Shown here: one piece after another, positions 36,130 through 47,822 of the stretch
How positions within the stretch are numbered: the first letter of the stretch is position 1
Layout: every line of letters starts with the position of its first letter
Source of the DNA: Rhipicephalus microplus
Taxonomy: Eukaryota; Arthropoda; Arachnida; Ixodida; Ixodidae
Assembly: GCF_043290135.1 (NCBI RefSeq)
Contig: NC_134700.1
Coordinates: 237,740,088 to 237,804,087, forward strand
Direction of reading: 5' to 3'
Length of the DNA: 64,000 nucleotides
Notes under the pieces: model-generated
What the model was told of the DNA's origin: nothing
The model's input: the letters and a program-made list of their open reading frames with translations, nothing else
Database searches by the model: none
Translations under genes and position numbers: made by a program

Positions 36130-37008
36130 CTGTTCGTAAAAATATCATAGAAAAGGACACTTAAAGTGAACAGGAACTACTACCCATTCGATGCTTCAGC
36201 CAGAATGAGAAATAAATATATCACAATATGCTTATTTCAGCGTTCCTGCATGCTGTAGCGGCCTTGTTAGCAGGACACTGTTCCGAGAGAAGCGACCTCT
36301 GAATAACGATTCAGATGAAAGTTTGTCTCATTGAAATCAGAAAAGCAAAAGTCAATTGTACTTTAGCATCAACGATTCTTAGAGAAGGTGAACAGAAATA
36401 GAATGTACATATTCTGTTTGGAACTATTAGAAGACAATTTGCAGAATGTTGGCTAACCTCCCTGTATTTCCTCCTCCTCCTCCTTGCAGAACGTCTTACA
36501 TGGGACACAGTTTTTGTAATTCCAGCCGTAAAACGCACTCCACTGGCAGCGTTACATCTTGCAATCTACCCTTTTCATGATTGTAAAGAAAGCTCTCCTG
36601 CGATGCAGTAAGATCAATCAATGGCGGTGACGACTTCAGCAAACACCATCTTCAAGCATGGTTTGTTTACGCTATGACGCGAAAAATGTAGACACATATC
36701 ACTTGACATAAACATTCATAATATCCTACCAGAAAAGCACCAACACGTGCAACTCTCCACTTGAACGACAGCTGTTACCATTAGTTAGGCGAATATGCAG
36801 CGCAGGGAAATACTCTTGCGGATTATGAAAAAAGTCCACGCACCAAATAACGCAAATTTCTCTGTCAAAAAAAAAAAAACGATGCCCCTTTCTCTGCACC
36901 GAAAGTGATGTTGAACGAAAGTCGCTTTCTGTTTTCTGAGCCTCAGTTCCTGCGCTGAAGCTAACAATCCTGGCCACAAGTGAGGCGGGCAAGTGCTTTA
37001 AATACATA
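36130..37008. other. Start of ADAMTS intron C-D
   Basis: A LINE/SINE tail fragment (ggctaacctccctgtatttc, 36453-36472) is the only recognisable element. Confidence 0.4.
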
Positions 37009-37229
37009 CCCCCGTATTCACAAACGCTCCTCGACTCGACTTCCAGCCTTCACTTGACAGAATTGAGCACTGCGCCACCGCTCGGCTGAAAATGACGCCG
37101 CGCTACTCGAGAATCGCAGCAGATTATCGCTGATATGCAGTGACTTGCCATGCCTACAGGCAGCGCTCCCATCGGCTTTCTCAAGTGAAGGTGAAACGTT
37201 GAGTGAAGGGACGTTCTAGAATACGGGGG
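37009..37229 (+). mobile_element. 221 bp MITE, copy 2
   Basis: Begins CCCCCGTATTCACAAACGC and ends TAGAATACGGGGG. A 3-bp duplication ATA flanks it (37006-37008 and 37230-37232). It is in the same orientation as the copy at 38788 and about 85-90% similar to it by eye. No coding capacity. Confidence 0.9.
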
Positions 37230-38514
37230 ATAGTGTCTTGAGCAAATGGCGCAGTTTCCTGCCAATAGATGGCCGCAGAATAATGACATTTTGGCAGAGC
37301 GAGTGGTCTTGGGTCCAATAGGGCAGCGATGATAAATATGACGGCGCAGAAGTTAGTGCAGAAAACAATGCCAAGGTTGACTAAAAACAAAAAAAAAATA
37401 TTATTCACACCTGATGAAATACAACCCGCTGTTCGCGAATCACATTTGTAGCGGGCGCGCTCTATTTGGCTCACAATTTTCTGTTTAGCAGTTCACGTAG
37501 TGAGAAACATGCGCGCGCCTTTGCAATTATGGTATGTGCGCGCACTTGTATTAGTAAGAAGAATTTATTTAACGGTGCAAAGGGACAGTCATTGCCGGTG
37601 AGCCACTGTCGTACGGTCAGCTCTGCATGCTGAACTCAAAACGTACGCTGGTCAGGATTGAACAAAAGAAAACTAAATGTGAAGTTTGTCCTTGAGAAAA
37701 AAGGTGAGAGAAACCATGAGAAAGGTCAATAAGATTAAACATGCTAATCTACACTGCAGTAGAGAAACGGGGAAAGTAGAAAATAATAGAGGAAAGGGAG
37801 AGAGAGAGAGAAACACCTCAAGCACAGACACGCTATGGCGATGTGTCACCAATGCCAATGATTGTCACTGTGCAAAACTCCAAGTCTGTCAGAACAAACA
37901 CTAATTCAGGCTGCAGTCGCTTGTGAAGCCGTGTGGTTCCTTAAAAAATATACCCGCCGCAGTAGCACCCTCAGCTTCACTCAATTATATACGGTGTCGA
38001 CGTTTCAAAATGGTTTTCTCTGATATCGCGGTCTTTCGTCAAAACGAGCTAGTTTAACTTCATGCGAGCTAGCAGGGACAGTAACTCAGAATGCGCTGTA
38101 TGGTCCCCCCGCAAAGACAGTCGTAAAACATGGCATGGTCGACCATTCTGACACCAAATGACTTCGCAAAAAATCGACAAAGCGGGACGGCCTCACAACG
38201 ACTGTTGGCAAGCGTAAGCGGAGCAAAAAAAAAAAAAAAGTCGAGGCTGATGTTTTCGATTCTGTTGAGAATTTCGGGCGTTCTACAATAAATAAAGCTA
38301 TAGCGAAAGATTGGCCGATATTAGACGGTCCGTAACTGTTGCATCATAGATATTTCCTTGAAGTGTCGTTAGACATTACAAATTTTCTCGCGCATGCACA
38401 ATAATACAATCTGATCCCCTGCACTACACCACTGGTAGTCCCACCACCATCACTTCAACCCAAATATTTTCGCTAATATTGATAATATTCCTTCTTAACC
38501 CACAAACCTACGGT
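37230..38514. other. No feature recognised
   Basis: Intron sequence with short purine runs near 37790-37815 and no supported gene or repeat boundary. Confidence 0.4.
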
Positions 38515-38740
38515 TTGTGTAGCTCGGCTGCCGATTCGAAAGACGCGGGTCCGACGCTGGTCGCGGTGGTCACATTTCGAAGAAAGCGAAATTCCAGAGG
38601 CCCGTCTATAGTACTGTGCAATTCAAGTGCGTGTTAAACAACCTCCGGCGATCGAAACTATCCAGAGCCCTCCATTACATCGTCGCCCACAGCCCTAGTC
38701 GCTCAAGCCCCGTAAGACAATCAACCAACCAAACCGAAGA
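38515..38740 (+). mobile_element. Diverged SINE-like fragment
   Basis: Box B-like gacgcgggtccgac (38541-38554) is followed by a body with 'gtgttaaacaacctccgg', gatcgaaac and 'ccagagccctccattac', matching the middle of the main SINE family (ttaaagaaccccaggtgg, tcgaaatttcc, ggagccctccactac) with many changes. Confidence 0.55.
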
Positions 38741-38787
38741 AACTGCTTATGAAATCACTGTCTACACTCTGAAAAATACCACGCTTA

Positions 38788-39008
38788 CCGCCGTATTCAC
38801 AAACGCTCCTTCACTCGACTTTCGCCCTTCACGTGACAGAGTTGAGCGCTGCGCCACCTCTCGGCTGAAAATGATGCTGCGCTGCTCGAGAATCGCACCA
38901 CCTTATTGCTGATATGCAGTGACTTGCCATGCCTAGGGAGGGCGCTTCCATCGGCTTTCTCAAGTGAAGGCGAAGCGTTGAGTGAAGGGACGTTCTAGAA
39001 TACGGGGG
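38788..39008 (+). mobile_element. 221 bp MITE, copy 3 (nested)
   Basis: Begins CCGCCGTATTCACAAACGC (one change in the C-run) and ends GAATACGGGGG. It is flanked by the duplication TTA (38785-38787 and 39009-39011) and inserted 23 bp inside the left end of the element 38765-40812. Confidence 0.9.
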
Positions 39009-39366
39009 TTAATGTCACGCTAAACTGTAAACTTAAGCGTGATGCACGTGTAAATGAGCCGTGGATGACGTTTCAAGCCCCATGTGACCAAAAGTAAGCG
39101 CACGGTTCCTTCGGGTCAGCGCGAAGGCAAGGCTGCGTGCCGTGGTACTGTCATGTGCAAGCGTGGGCGAGCCGTGTACGCGTGTGCGACGGATATCACA
39201 CGCTTACAATCCCGCGGCGAACACGCGCAGACATTTGCCGTCACGCATGCGCATTCGCCTCGCCTGCTTCCCGAGCCCGTTGCGGCGAACCCGGAACCTT
39301 ACTTCGCAAGGCTCTCGAAGGGCGCGCTTCTGAAAGACGGCGTTTGTAGCTGGTTCTTTGGGTTTT

Positions 39367-39603
39367 TATTGATATGTGGGGTTTAACGTCCCAAAACCAC
39401 TATATGATTATGAGAGACACCGTAGTGGAGGGCTCCGGAAATTTCGACCACCTGGGGTTCTTTAACGTGCACCCAAATCTGAGCACACGGGCCTACAACA
39501 TTTCCGCCTCCATCGGAAATGCAGCCGCCGCAGCCAGGATTCGAACCCGCGCCCTGCGGGTCAGCAGCCGAGTACCTTAGCCACTAGACCACCGTGGCGG
39601 GGC
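39367..39603 (-). mobile_element. tRNA-derived SINE (Ruka-like), copy 4
   Basis: Complete minus-strand copy with a 14-bp perfect target duplication GTTCTTTGGGTTTT (39353-39366 and 39604-39617). Very similar to copies 3 and 5, so comparatively young. Inserted in the element 38765-40812. Confidence 0.95.
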
Positions 39604-39654
39604 GTTCTTTGGGTTTTAACGCCGTCAAGGCACTGCAAGGCAGACATTTCTGCC

Positions 39655-39839
39655 ATGTTTACTTCCGTAGACATTCTTGGCGTGCGACGCGGGCGTTGCA
39701 AGCACACGGATTGTGACTGTGCCGAGTTCATGCGAGAAAAAGCCACCACGGTCTGATGGTTCTGGAGCAGCCATTCCCCACGGATGGTGTGTATACTGCG
39801 GCCACTCACCTGAGATTCACGGACGGTTGGAGTATATAG
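39655..39839 (+). pseudogene. Possible broken exon with Cys/His motif
   Basis: From ATG 39655 the frame reads RCKHTDCDCAEFM. After a one-base shift the continuing frame reads GWCVYCGHSPEIHGRLEYIG and meets a good donor, ATATAG|gtgaga (39840). The C-x4-C-x-C...C-x2-C-x5-H arrangement looks like a small zinc-binding module. The frameshift and its location inside a transposon suggest a decayed element gene. Not identified further. Confidence 0.3.
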
Positions 39840-40812
39840 GTGAGAACGTTAGTTATCTTGCTGTCGTACTCAATGACAGCAAACATTAAGTATTTGCAAC
39901 GGTCTCTTGTGTCAGCTTATCACGTGGGTTGTGCGAAATGTGCATTTTTTTTGTTTAATGCCTATCTGCCAAAATGTGCCTATTTTGTTTAGCGGGAAGG
40001 GGGGGGGAGAACTTACTATGGTAGCAATAACTGCGTTCGAAACAAAAATTATAATCATCATCATGCTTTTGTAAACGTTTCAAGGCGGAACCAGTGAATT
40101 CCTCAGAGGTGTCTTTGTTGTGGTGAAGTATCGAATGGAAAAGTAAGAAAACAGCCCGTCAAGGCACTTTATTTCCAAAAAACGTGTGCTTTTTTTGTGT
40201 GTGTGTGTCAGTATTGTGTTGCGCACATGTCACTTGCCTCCTCGCTCATTGATATCTGCGATTTTATTAACAAGTTTTGTTTTAGAAGGCAGCACTTGAG
40301 GTATATTTTTCTTTTGTAGTTAGTACCTTGTGGCGACGTTATTGGGTTTCACTACGGAATAGCATGCAACAGGCTCAACGTTCCGTCCTGTTCGAGAACC
40401 TCTCGCGCAATTTCTCTGCAGGACATTCAGCCCTTGTCAAGTTCACAAGGTGGAGAGGAAAGAACTGGGCAAAGCTTGCTTCGAATAAGTGGCCCACGCC
40501 GGCATCGACCGGTGCTTCAAGCTGACCGCAAAGGAGAGACGGGAGAGGGAGTGGCGTCACTCCACCATGCACCCCGTCTCTTTCCTTTCGGCGAGGATAA
40601 TCGACGCCGTTTGTAAGCGTGCACGGCCGTCACGCCATGATAAGCGCGGGAAAAGTGGCTCACATGTCACGCCTGCTATGCGTGAAGAGTACGGCGCTCA
40701 TCACTCTTGGTAGGCGTTATCGGTAAGCGTGGAGAAATAACACGCATACTTCAGACGTGTAAAAAAAACTTGATACGCACGCTTATAGGTAAGCATGGTA
40801 TTCTTTAGAGTG

Positions 40813-43296
40813 TACACAGCGTACTTCGCATTAAAAGCAGAAATCTCTACACTGGGGCTTTTAATCAAAGGCGGCCGCATCGGTGGTTGCCGCATCAAAG
40901 GCCCCGTGAGCTTGGAAAAATTCCGTTTGAAGCGATCGAGCTCTTTCACACACAAACACTCCAGCGAGACGCTCGGTTACGTTGCCGCGAGACTGTACGC
41001 ATTCAAGAGCAACACTCCAACTGAAGGACGCCAATATCTTGAATCTCTTGAGATCCTGTTGCAGTTTGAGGATTTCGCAATCCTTTGAAGCGAGGAAACG
41101 CTGCCGTTCTTGTCAAACATTTCTTTGGGCAAGTGCCGACAAACGAGGCGCGCGTACGTTAGAAAAAAAATTTTATCACCACAAAAACATGTTTATTTTC
41201 GTTTATATGCAAAGATGGCGTTTGAACAGAAAACTACTTTGTCGGTTGTTCCTCGTTTACCACGGAAAAAAACTAATTAATAAAGAAAAAAAAAGGTCGG
41301 GCCAAGACAAGGCATAAGATGTGGCACGGGTACAAGTTTGCTACTGAAGTGACGAAGTTGCGAATGCAATTTTTCTTTTACCCGCGGAGTGTTTTTAGCC
41401 GGAGGTTAGGCCGTTCATGGTGTACGCAAAAAAAAAAACATCGCCGGGCAGTGACATCACTATGCGTCACCTAGCAACGCGTTAGAGGAAGGAAAGAAGA
41501 AGACACGATTAAAAACAAAATAAAATTTCTTGGCGAGAAAGGATTTGAACCCGCGGGTACCCACGGTCTAAAAGCGATCATTATAACCAATCGGCCATCA
41601 AAGTTCGCCAAGAACGGCGAGTATTTATTGGTGTCCCATGACTGCATAGCTATGAGAAAGAGAACAACAGAAAGAAAGAAATAAAAACAAGAAAGAAGAA
41701 CATAGCGAAAGAGATGGAGGAATGACGAAAGAGATATGAGGTATACGGAGTCTCAACTTGGTTTCCCTAGGCTTAACTGCCCGTCTCTATGTTAACTTGC
41801 CTTTATCTGGGCTTAACTGGCTATTCCTAGTCTACAGGCTTCCTTGGTATGCTGAGGAAAGCCCCACCGGTGCGAAGCTGCCCAAATTTTTGGATGCGCT
41901 GACACTTTCCATTATGCTATAAAGAACACAGCGATCACCATTACCACAAAACACGTGCGCAAGAGCTGCCATTATCCAAACTCTCGACACAAACAGTGAC
42001 ATGCACATAAACATCGCTCTCCGACGTGTTTATCCGCTTTCATTGCTTTGAAAAGCAGAGCCGACGCCACTCTATGTTTTTTACAAAGCGCAGAGAAAAC
42101 AGAAACGTTGGGTATACGTTGAATTACACGCACCCAACATATAACCAAGCCCAGGTAAGCCCCGGGTATCCCAAAAAGAGTATGCCGCTTTACATACCCT
42201 TTTCTAGATGGGAAGGACGTTATTCTACAGAAATTACTTGGGCGCAGTAGCAGTCAACTACTCCACGAAGGCTCGTGCAAAGCCTGCATTGCCCTACGTA
42301 CCTACTCTGAGCAAGCACACCTAAAACATTCCTGGAAAAGGACGAAGTCCCGTAAGCATTGAAAATAGAGCTCAAAATTAAATTACCCCCCCCCCCTTCC
42401 CGAAAATTTTCCCTCTCAATCTCCTCGCAATTAAATTGAAGAAAGTTATTGAAAAAACGTCGATGTCTTCTCGCTTGTTATCGGCCGCGCGCGGTTATAG
42501 CTAGCAAATTCAATTTGGTGGCGCAGACGAAAAGCGATATAAATAAGAGTCTGTATTGAACAAAAAGCAGGCGGGAAAAAGCGGCGCGCCGATGCAAGCG
42601 CGCCCGAAATTGAATGCACGGAAAATCACTACGTTGCCTCTCCCTTCCGCGCCTAGCATGAAATGTCTGCACGTTTTTATACACGCACGAAACATAAGTG
42701 ATAGTAAATAACGCGAAGCAGACGAAATTCGACGCGCTCGCGACGAGAACACCGTAATCTCATGCCGAGTTCGAAATTCGAAGAAGATTTCTGTGCAGTA
42801 AACGAGACGAACGGGTGGAGCAGCTTCAGGCCCCTACGTGGTCAGCCTAACCACCCCCTGAAGTAAAACACCAAGACCAACCACAATGTACTGCACTGAA
42901 ACAAAACATCTTACCGCGCCTCAAGAACGACAAAAAAATAAATGTTTAGAACTAGTTTATTCAATTATGGTAGTCGCTTGAGATATTCCTCGTGCTTCGT
43001 GAGCATTTTGAGAGTACTTCGCTATAATTCCAATACACACAGATAATTGATCAGGCAAGTTACAAATCACCTATGTCGGGGCAAAAAAATACCGCACAGG
43101 CCAAACGAATAGCTGGGGAAAGGAGCAAACGTTGAACTCTAAATCGAATTTCACGCGTAATAACGGTAACTTCGGCAAAACCTAAAGAATTTACCACGCA
43201 GACAGGGTAGACAGTGTAGATAGATACCAATATTTGTTTAAGTAAATACGCTGTATGAATGGTTCTCGATGGCCTTTTAACGCTACTTTAGCTTAC
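40813..43296. other. Intron C-D; no gene recognised
   Basis: Apart from the tRNA-like sequence at 41532-41609 and a C-rich run near 42387-42399, no feature could be supported. ORF 40701-40955 (minus) and 40795-41088 (plus) overlap the transposon end and each other. Confidence 0.4.
41532..41609 (-). pseudogene. tRNA-like sequence, probably SINE head or tRNA pseudogene
   Basis: Minus strand starts GGCGAAC and ends CTCGCC, giving a five-pair acceptor end with two mismatches. Box A (TGGCCGATTGGTTATAATG) and box B (GGGTTCAAATCC) are good. The anticodon arm around CTTTTAG does not pair, so this is unlikely to be a working tRNA. The surrounding ttcttggcga/tcgccaagaa extends the end pairing. Confidence 0.5.
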
Positions 43297-43415
43297 AGAC
43301 AGACAGACAGACGGACAGATAGATAGATAAAAATAAATAAAGAAAGAAAGAAAGAAAGAGAGAGAGAAAGAGAGGGAGAAAGAAAGAAAGAAAGAAAAAA
43401 AGAAAGAAAGAAAGC

Positions 43416-43475
<60 letters not shown>

Positions 43476-43497
43476 AAAAAAGAAAGAAAGGAAGAAA
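43297..43497. repeat. Compound (CAGA)n/(GATA)n/(GAAA)n microsatellite
   Basis: Tetranucleotide runs change from CAGA to GATA to a long GAAA tract. The minus-strand FFLSFFLS frame is an artefact. Confidence 0.95.
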
Positions 43498-46259
43498 TGA
43501 GAACTACCTCTGCATTTAAATAAAGTCAAAACAACTGCGAAGAACATTGTACTTCTAATGATGAAGTACAGCCACAGCTGCACTTCATCTTTTCCTCATC
43601 TTCACACATGCCCGTACGACGCTGCTTCTCCGTTATGAATCGGCCCATAACATCTATACTATATAAGCACACTTCCTACATACTAAGCAAACTTCCTGTA
43701 ATTATGCAGGCACTTAGCGCTATGTATGCTGCTTACAAACGTCCTTAGGCCATACATGCTAGTCCTTTATTGCTTATGGCAATTTTAGACTGTGATAAAA
43801 AGAAAGTGTCGGGAAAGTCTTGTGCTTCACTGCAGCAAACTGCGGCCGTGTTTTACTGGCTGGTCATCCATCCGGGACGTTGGAAGTACCAGCTGGTTCA
43901 AAATGAAGAACAAGCAAGATACCGGGAGTCAACCGTGCTCAGCTGCTCGCGGGGGCTCGTATCCTGGAGAGAGCTTCGTAGCGATTTTTACGGGGTGCGA
44001 TTCTGTGCGTGCCCTGTGCAGATTTAGCATCGCATATAGCTTATAAATAGGAGGCAGGATAGAGCTGCTGCTGAGAGTCTACCGATAGAATTTGTGCAAG
44101 CCAACTCCGGCCATAGACGATGCCCGGCCATTAGGTGATCACAACGCTTCGATGCGGCGCCGCTCGCAACCTAAACGCGTTTCCCTCCACATCAGGTGCT
44201 TGAAATGGTCCCATGGAGGAAATGGCCGCAGTATAGAGGCACCTCTTTCCAGGCCGTTTAGGGCCATCAGGTTTCGACGGGAAATCGAATCGTCCGGGCT
44301 ATACTCACTTATAGCCGTTTCGGATCTTCTATAAGCCAAACCCGAAAGTCGTGCCCCGTCATATTTCTAGCCATTCTTAACGGTCCATTACCAACAGCGG
44401 CCGGTTTAAAGCCCATGGGCGCACCCGCAGCCGTGGCGCAAATTTTATCAACGGGACACAATTATTAATGCGTCGCGGGAAACACTAAATAAAACTGCTC
44501 GCCAATCTCGCTCGTACATCGGTCATCGTTAGCAACTGGCGTCAACTACGTGCTGGTTACAGTCTTCAGTATAACCGAAGTGCTCAGCCCATGTGGTCGA
44601 TGTCGTGCCATCTGCGCTGAACATGGGCTGGGGCAAATATATGCAGTACGAAAAAGTGTATAGTTGGAAGTGTGAATTTAGTGATATGGTTTAGCTAATG
44701 ACGACGAGCGGCTGAGCAACGAATCACGGAGAACGCATGATTCACTTCACCAGAGTCCGCATGAAAGCATTCTTACACACTCGTACGTAATTTCACTGCA
44801 ACTTTGCCCGGCACACATTTTTACACCGAAAAGGGTTTAAATGGGCTTGTCCTATGGGCGACACCCTAAGGGTGTCAACTCAGCACCTTCCAAAAAGGGT
44901 GCTTTCCCATGCACCCTTAGAATAGGGTGCACATGTAAAAAAACTGTAGGGTGTTACAAAAACAGCGTGGCTAACAGGCGTGTGCATGTACACAACTAAA
45001 AAGAACGTTTCAATGGGTGTTACTTGAACGTGGTGACGCATGCGGAAGTTGCAATAATTTATTTATTTATTTTCAATACTGCCAGTCTCATTCCGAGACC
45101 ATAGCAGGTGGTCTTTCCTTGTTTCCTTGTTTGTGCACTTTGCCAGTACGTATCAATGGCGCAACCATCGTATCATTCGTGGAAAGATGAGAGAACAAAT
45201 TAAGACGAAACAAAGGCACTCGTCAACGCGTTTCACTTTGTGACCCTTTAGTACGTCCCCCCATCCCACTCCACGTCATTCGTAGATTAAGATGGCCACA
45301 CACTGACTTTATAGGTGAGAAGCGAAGCGAGGCTAAAGCCACTCGGAAAGAACTCGCTTACCGCGAAAACAATAGGGCCAATTACCGGCAAGACGCAGAG
45401 GATGAGCGCGTGCGGGACCGCAACACGGACAAATGTGGGCTCTGCCGAGGTTAATTAGGCGAGCCTGCACTGGGCACTGTCGCCGTACAGCGCCGGCGCT
45501 TCAATTCGAAAAGACCGTTCGCTCAAAGCTTATCAGAAGAGGCCACGCGACTCGGGCTATCTAGTTGCACGCAGCGGTTTCGACAGTTACAGCGAGAGCG
45601 AGCTCTATCGCTGCGATATTACGCGCATCTCGCCTCTCCATCATCCATCACCTCGTGATAACGTTGTATCTCTCTTTTTTCGGTATATTAATCGCTCTTG
45701 CCAAGCGCGAGCCAGTCGGCCTGCTCTGAGTAACATCGTCCGCCATCTCGTTTCGCTATGGAAGCTCAGCCTCACAGTACGTGAAGTACCGAGTCTGCGA
45801 GAGACATTAGGGATAGATACTGGCATGAAGCAATTAAGGGAGGATAATAGGGAAGCTGTGGTTCCCGATTGGGCCACCGCACCTGCCAGCCTATACCGAA
45901 ATCATTCCCCATTGCTTCCTACGAAAAAGAACACAAGTAATTAAGCGAAGGAGTGAGATAAGGAGGAAGAGGGAGAGAACAGAAACTGCAAATCGTTTTC
46001 GACGCACCTGACGGAAGACGATACATTCTTAGCAACACGTGTGTACCTGGAACGTGTACAGACGCCAACGTGATGCCACTTTTTTTCACGCTTAGACAGC
46101 GAGATAAAACAGCCACCCGCCTATTGCTTTATATATATCTGATTTCGTGAAACCTAAGCTCAACAAGATACACCCCTAGTCATAGAGATTAAAAATCATT
46201 GAACGAATTTGTCGTCAAGCTTCCACCTCTTCAAGCATCCTTCTCCTGCACCGTCTGCT
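43498..46259. other. Intron C-D; small LINE remnant, no gene
   Basis: At 45056-45112 'aataatttatttatttattt' followed by caatactgccag and 'attccgagacc' resembles the reverse-complemented 3' terminus of the LINE at 52.26 kb, so a short minus-strand LINE tail is likely. At 44870-44955 the motif AGGGTG/CACCCT recurs in both orientations several times. No coding sequence is supported. Confidence 0.45.
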
Positions 46260-46440
46260 CCGTCTTTTATGTACCTCTGTATACTGCACACTATATACTG
46301 CACTAAGTACTATAGCATATACTATACTATACCATACACTATACTATAATATACATTACTATACTATACTATACTATAATATATTATACATAATATAAGG
46401 TATAGCATATACTATATATATGTATACTATAGAGAGTGGT
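46260..46440. repeat. ATACT-type pentanucleotide repeat
   Basis: Imperfect ACTAT/ATACT units, most regular from 46318 to 46385. Confidence 0.8.
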
Positions 46441-47128
46441 TTAACCATTGCACAACCATTCGATTAAGCAACACGCAAGAGTTATTGTTAGAGACGGGGC
46501 CACATTACTTCGAAAACATTCAGAGAGAGAGAGAGAGATGTAGAGGATGGCCACGAGGTTAACCAAACATTTTAAGAGACGTAACAGCCATGCAGGTGAT
46601 GAACGCACAGCGCACCTCCGTAGTACTCAATCTTATTTTGATTACTCAACGATTACTTCAGCCATGTATGCTCTACTTTGTGTTCAGCTACGTGAAACTG
46701 TCGCTGAATGTGCACCGTACATGTATGAAATTTACGGAGCATTTATCTTCACAAAGACTCTTAGGGACACGCCTCCTTTATAAATAATGTCGTTATAACC
46801 AAATTAATATTTTCTACCCATTTCGCCAATATTTCTTGCATAATTTGCTTAAATACCTCATTTAGATTTTTTTTACTGCATAACGTTAAACTCAATTTAT
46901 GTATCTCCCCATATTACGCTTCCACATGTATACACAATACTACCTGACACAGTAATGAATCACTTATTAAGTTTGCTTCGAGTTCTGGGTTCACAGTTGC
47001 ATAACTCTGACCTATTACAATTACTTTCTCTCACGAATAATAAGCTATTTCTCACTGTTCATTGTTTTCTTCGGATCAAATTATAGTACTTATCACATTT
47101 GAACTTGTCGTTATTGTCATGAAGACGC
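46441..47128. other. No feature recognised
   Basis: A short GA run lies at 46523-46538, followed by 'ggccacgaggttaacc', which may be the reversed LINE/SINE tail. Otherwise featureless and AT-rich. Confidence 0.4.
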
Positions 47129-47132
47129 TTAA

Positions 47133-47818
47133 AGGCTAACTCTGGCGATTTTTCGACCATGTCAAGGTAATGGTGTTCTTATGTTCATGAGACACTCTTC
47201 TCACGAGCTCAATAGCTGAAATGCTCAGGAAATTTGAAAATAATTTTAATAAGCGAAAATGTGCGAAACCAAAACCAAAACCTGACCGGGCGCCCTGTCT
47301 TCGTATGACGTACTATTTGTTAAGAACCGGAGGCGGCATCCTGGTTCCGAGGGCACGTAGTATGAAAGCTGTGGAAGCCAAACCATCGAAGCACCAAACA
47401 CCAGAGAGGAAGGGATAAAGCTTTCCCGTGCTATACCCGTGCTATACCCGTGCTATACCCGTGCTATACCCGTGCTATACCCGTGCTATACCCGTGCTAT
47501 ACACGTGCTATACCCGTGCCAAAGACCGACGCCATCGCTTCGTGGACAGCACAATAGACGCTGTAGTAGCCGAAGTAGCGACGCCATCGGCTGCGTTACT
47601 TCGGTTGACATGCCAAACATGACGTCACACAGACAGTGTTGCCAACAATTCTGGCAAGCGAGGTGTGCTTTTCGAGGCAATCTTTAAAATTCCTTTGCAA
47701 ACAATCAACGCATCTATCAAGCCTGTAACTTGGCATAAATGACGGAAATGTGCAAAGGAACGTACCCAGCGAATTTCATTGAGATCCATTGACCTCGAAA
47801 AATCGCCGGAGTTGGCCT
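47133..47818. mobile_element. 686 bp element with TTAA target duplication
   Basis: The inverted ends AGGCTAACTCTGGCGATTTT (left) and AGGCCAACTCCGGCGATTTT (right, reversed) continue through TTCGA. TTAA stands on each side (47129-47132 and 47819-47822). TTAA duplication with these ends fits a piggyBac-type non-autonomous element, though ends of that class usually start CCC, so the superfamily is open. The interior contains an 11-bp minisatellite. Confidence 0.75.
47427..47518. repeat. 11-bp minisatellite CCGTGCTATAC, about 8 units
   Basis: Nearly perfect tandem units, one of them ACGTGCTATAC. Because 11 is not a multiple of 3, all plus frames stay open and give a repeating LYPCYTRAIPV peptide that has no meaning as a protein. 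Confidence 0.95.
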
Positions 47819-47822
47819 TTAA

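Larger units (their letters stand above)
38765..40812. mobile_element. ~2 kb TA-flanked element carrying nested insertions
   Basis: The left end CACTCTGAAAAATACCACGC and the right end in reverse CACTCTAAAGAATACCATGC match at about 20 of the first 23 positions. Both abut TA (38763-38764 and 40813-40814). The CACTCT start and TA duplication are shared with the MITE at 4035. The left arm is interrupted by the 221 bp MITE (38788-39008), and the body by a SINE (39367-39603). Net of these the element is about 1.6 kb. The inside has broken or unassigned coding. It could be a decayed autonomous mariner-like or other TA-specific element. Confidence 0.6.

Noticed and set aside
39374..39580. 68-residue ORF beginning MWGLTSQNH, also at 21573-21788 and, on the other strand, 12689-13066
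   Set aside because: Recurs because it is the antisense reading of the SINE; not a conserved protein.
43293..43583. ORF with repeated FFLS units
   Set aside because: Frame over a GAAA repeat; same for 56817-57044.
47427..47518. Possible CRISPR-like array
   Set aside because: 11-bp units without spacers are a minisatellite; the context is eukaryotic.
47428..47622. Repeating LYPCYTRAIPV peptide as a possible repeat protein
   Set aside because: Produced by the 11-bp minisatellite in all frames; no start context or splice support.
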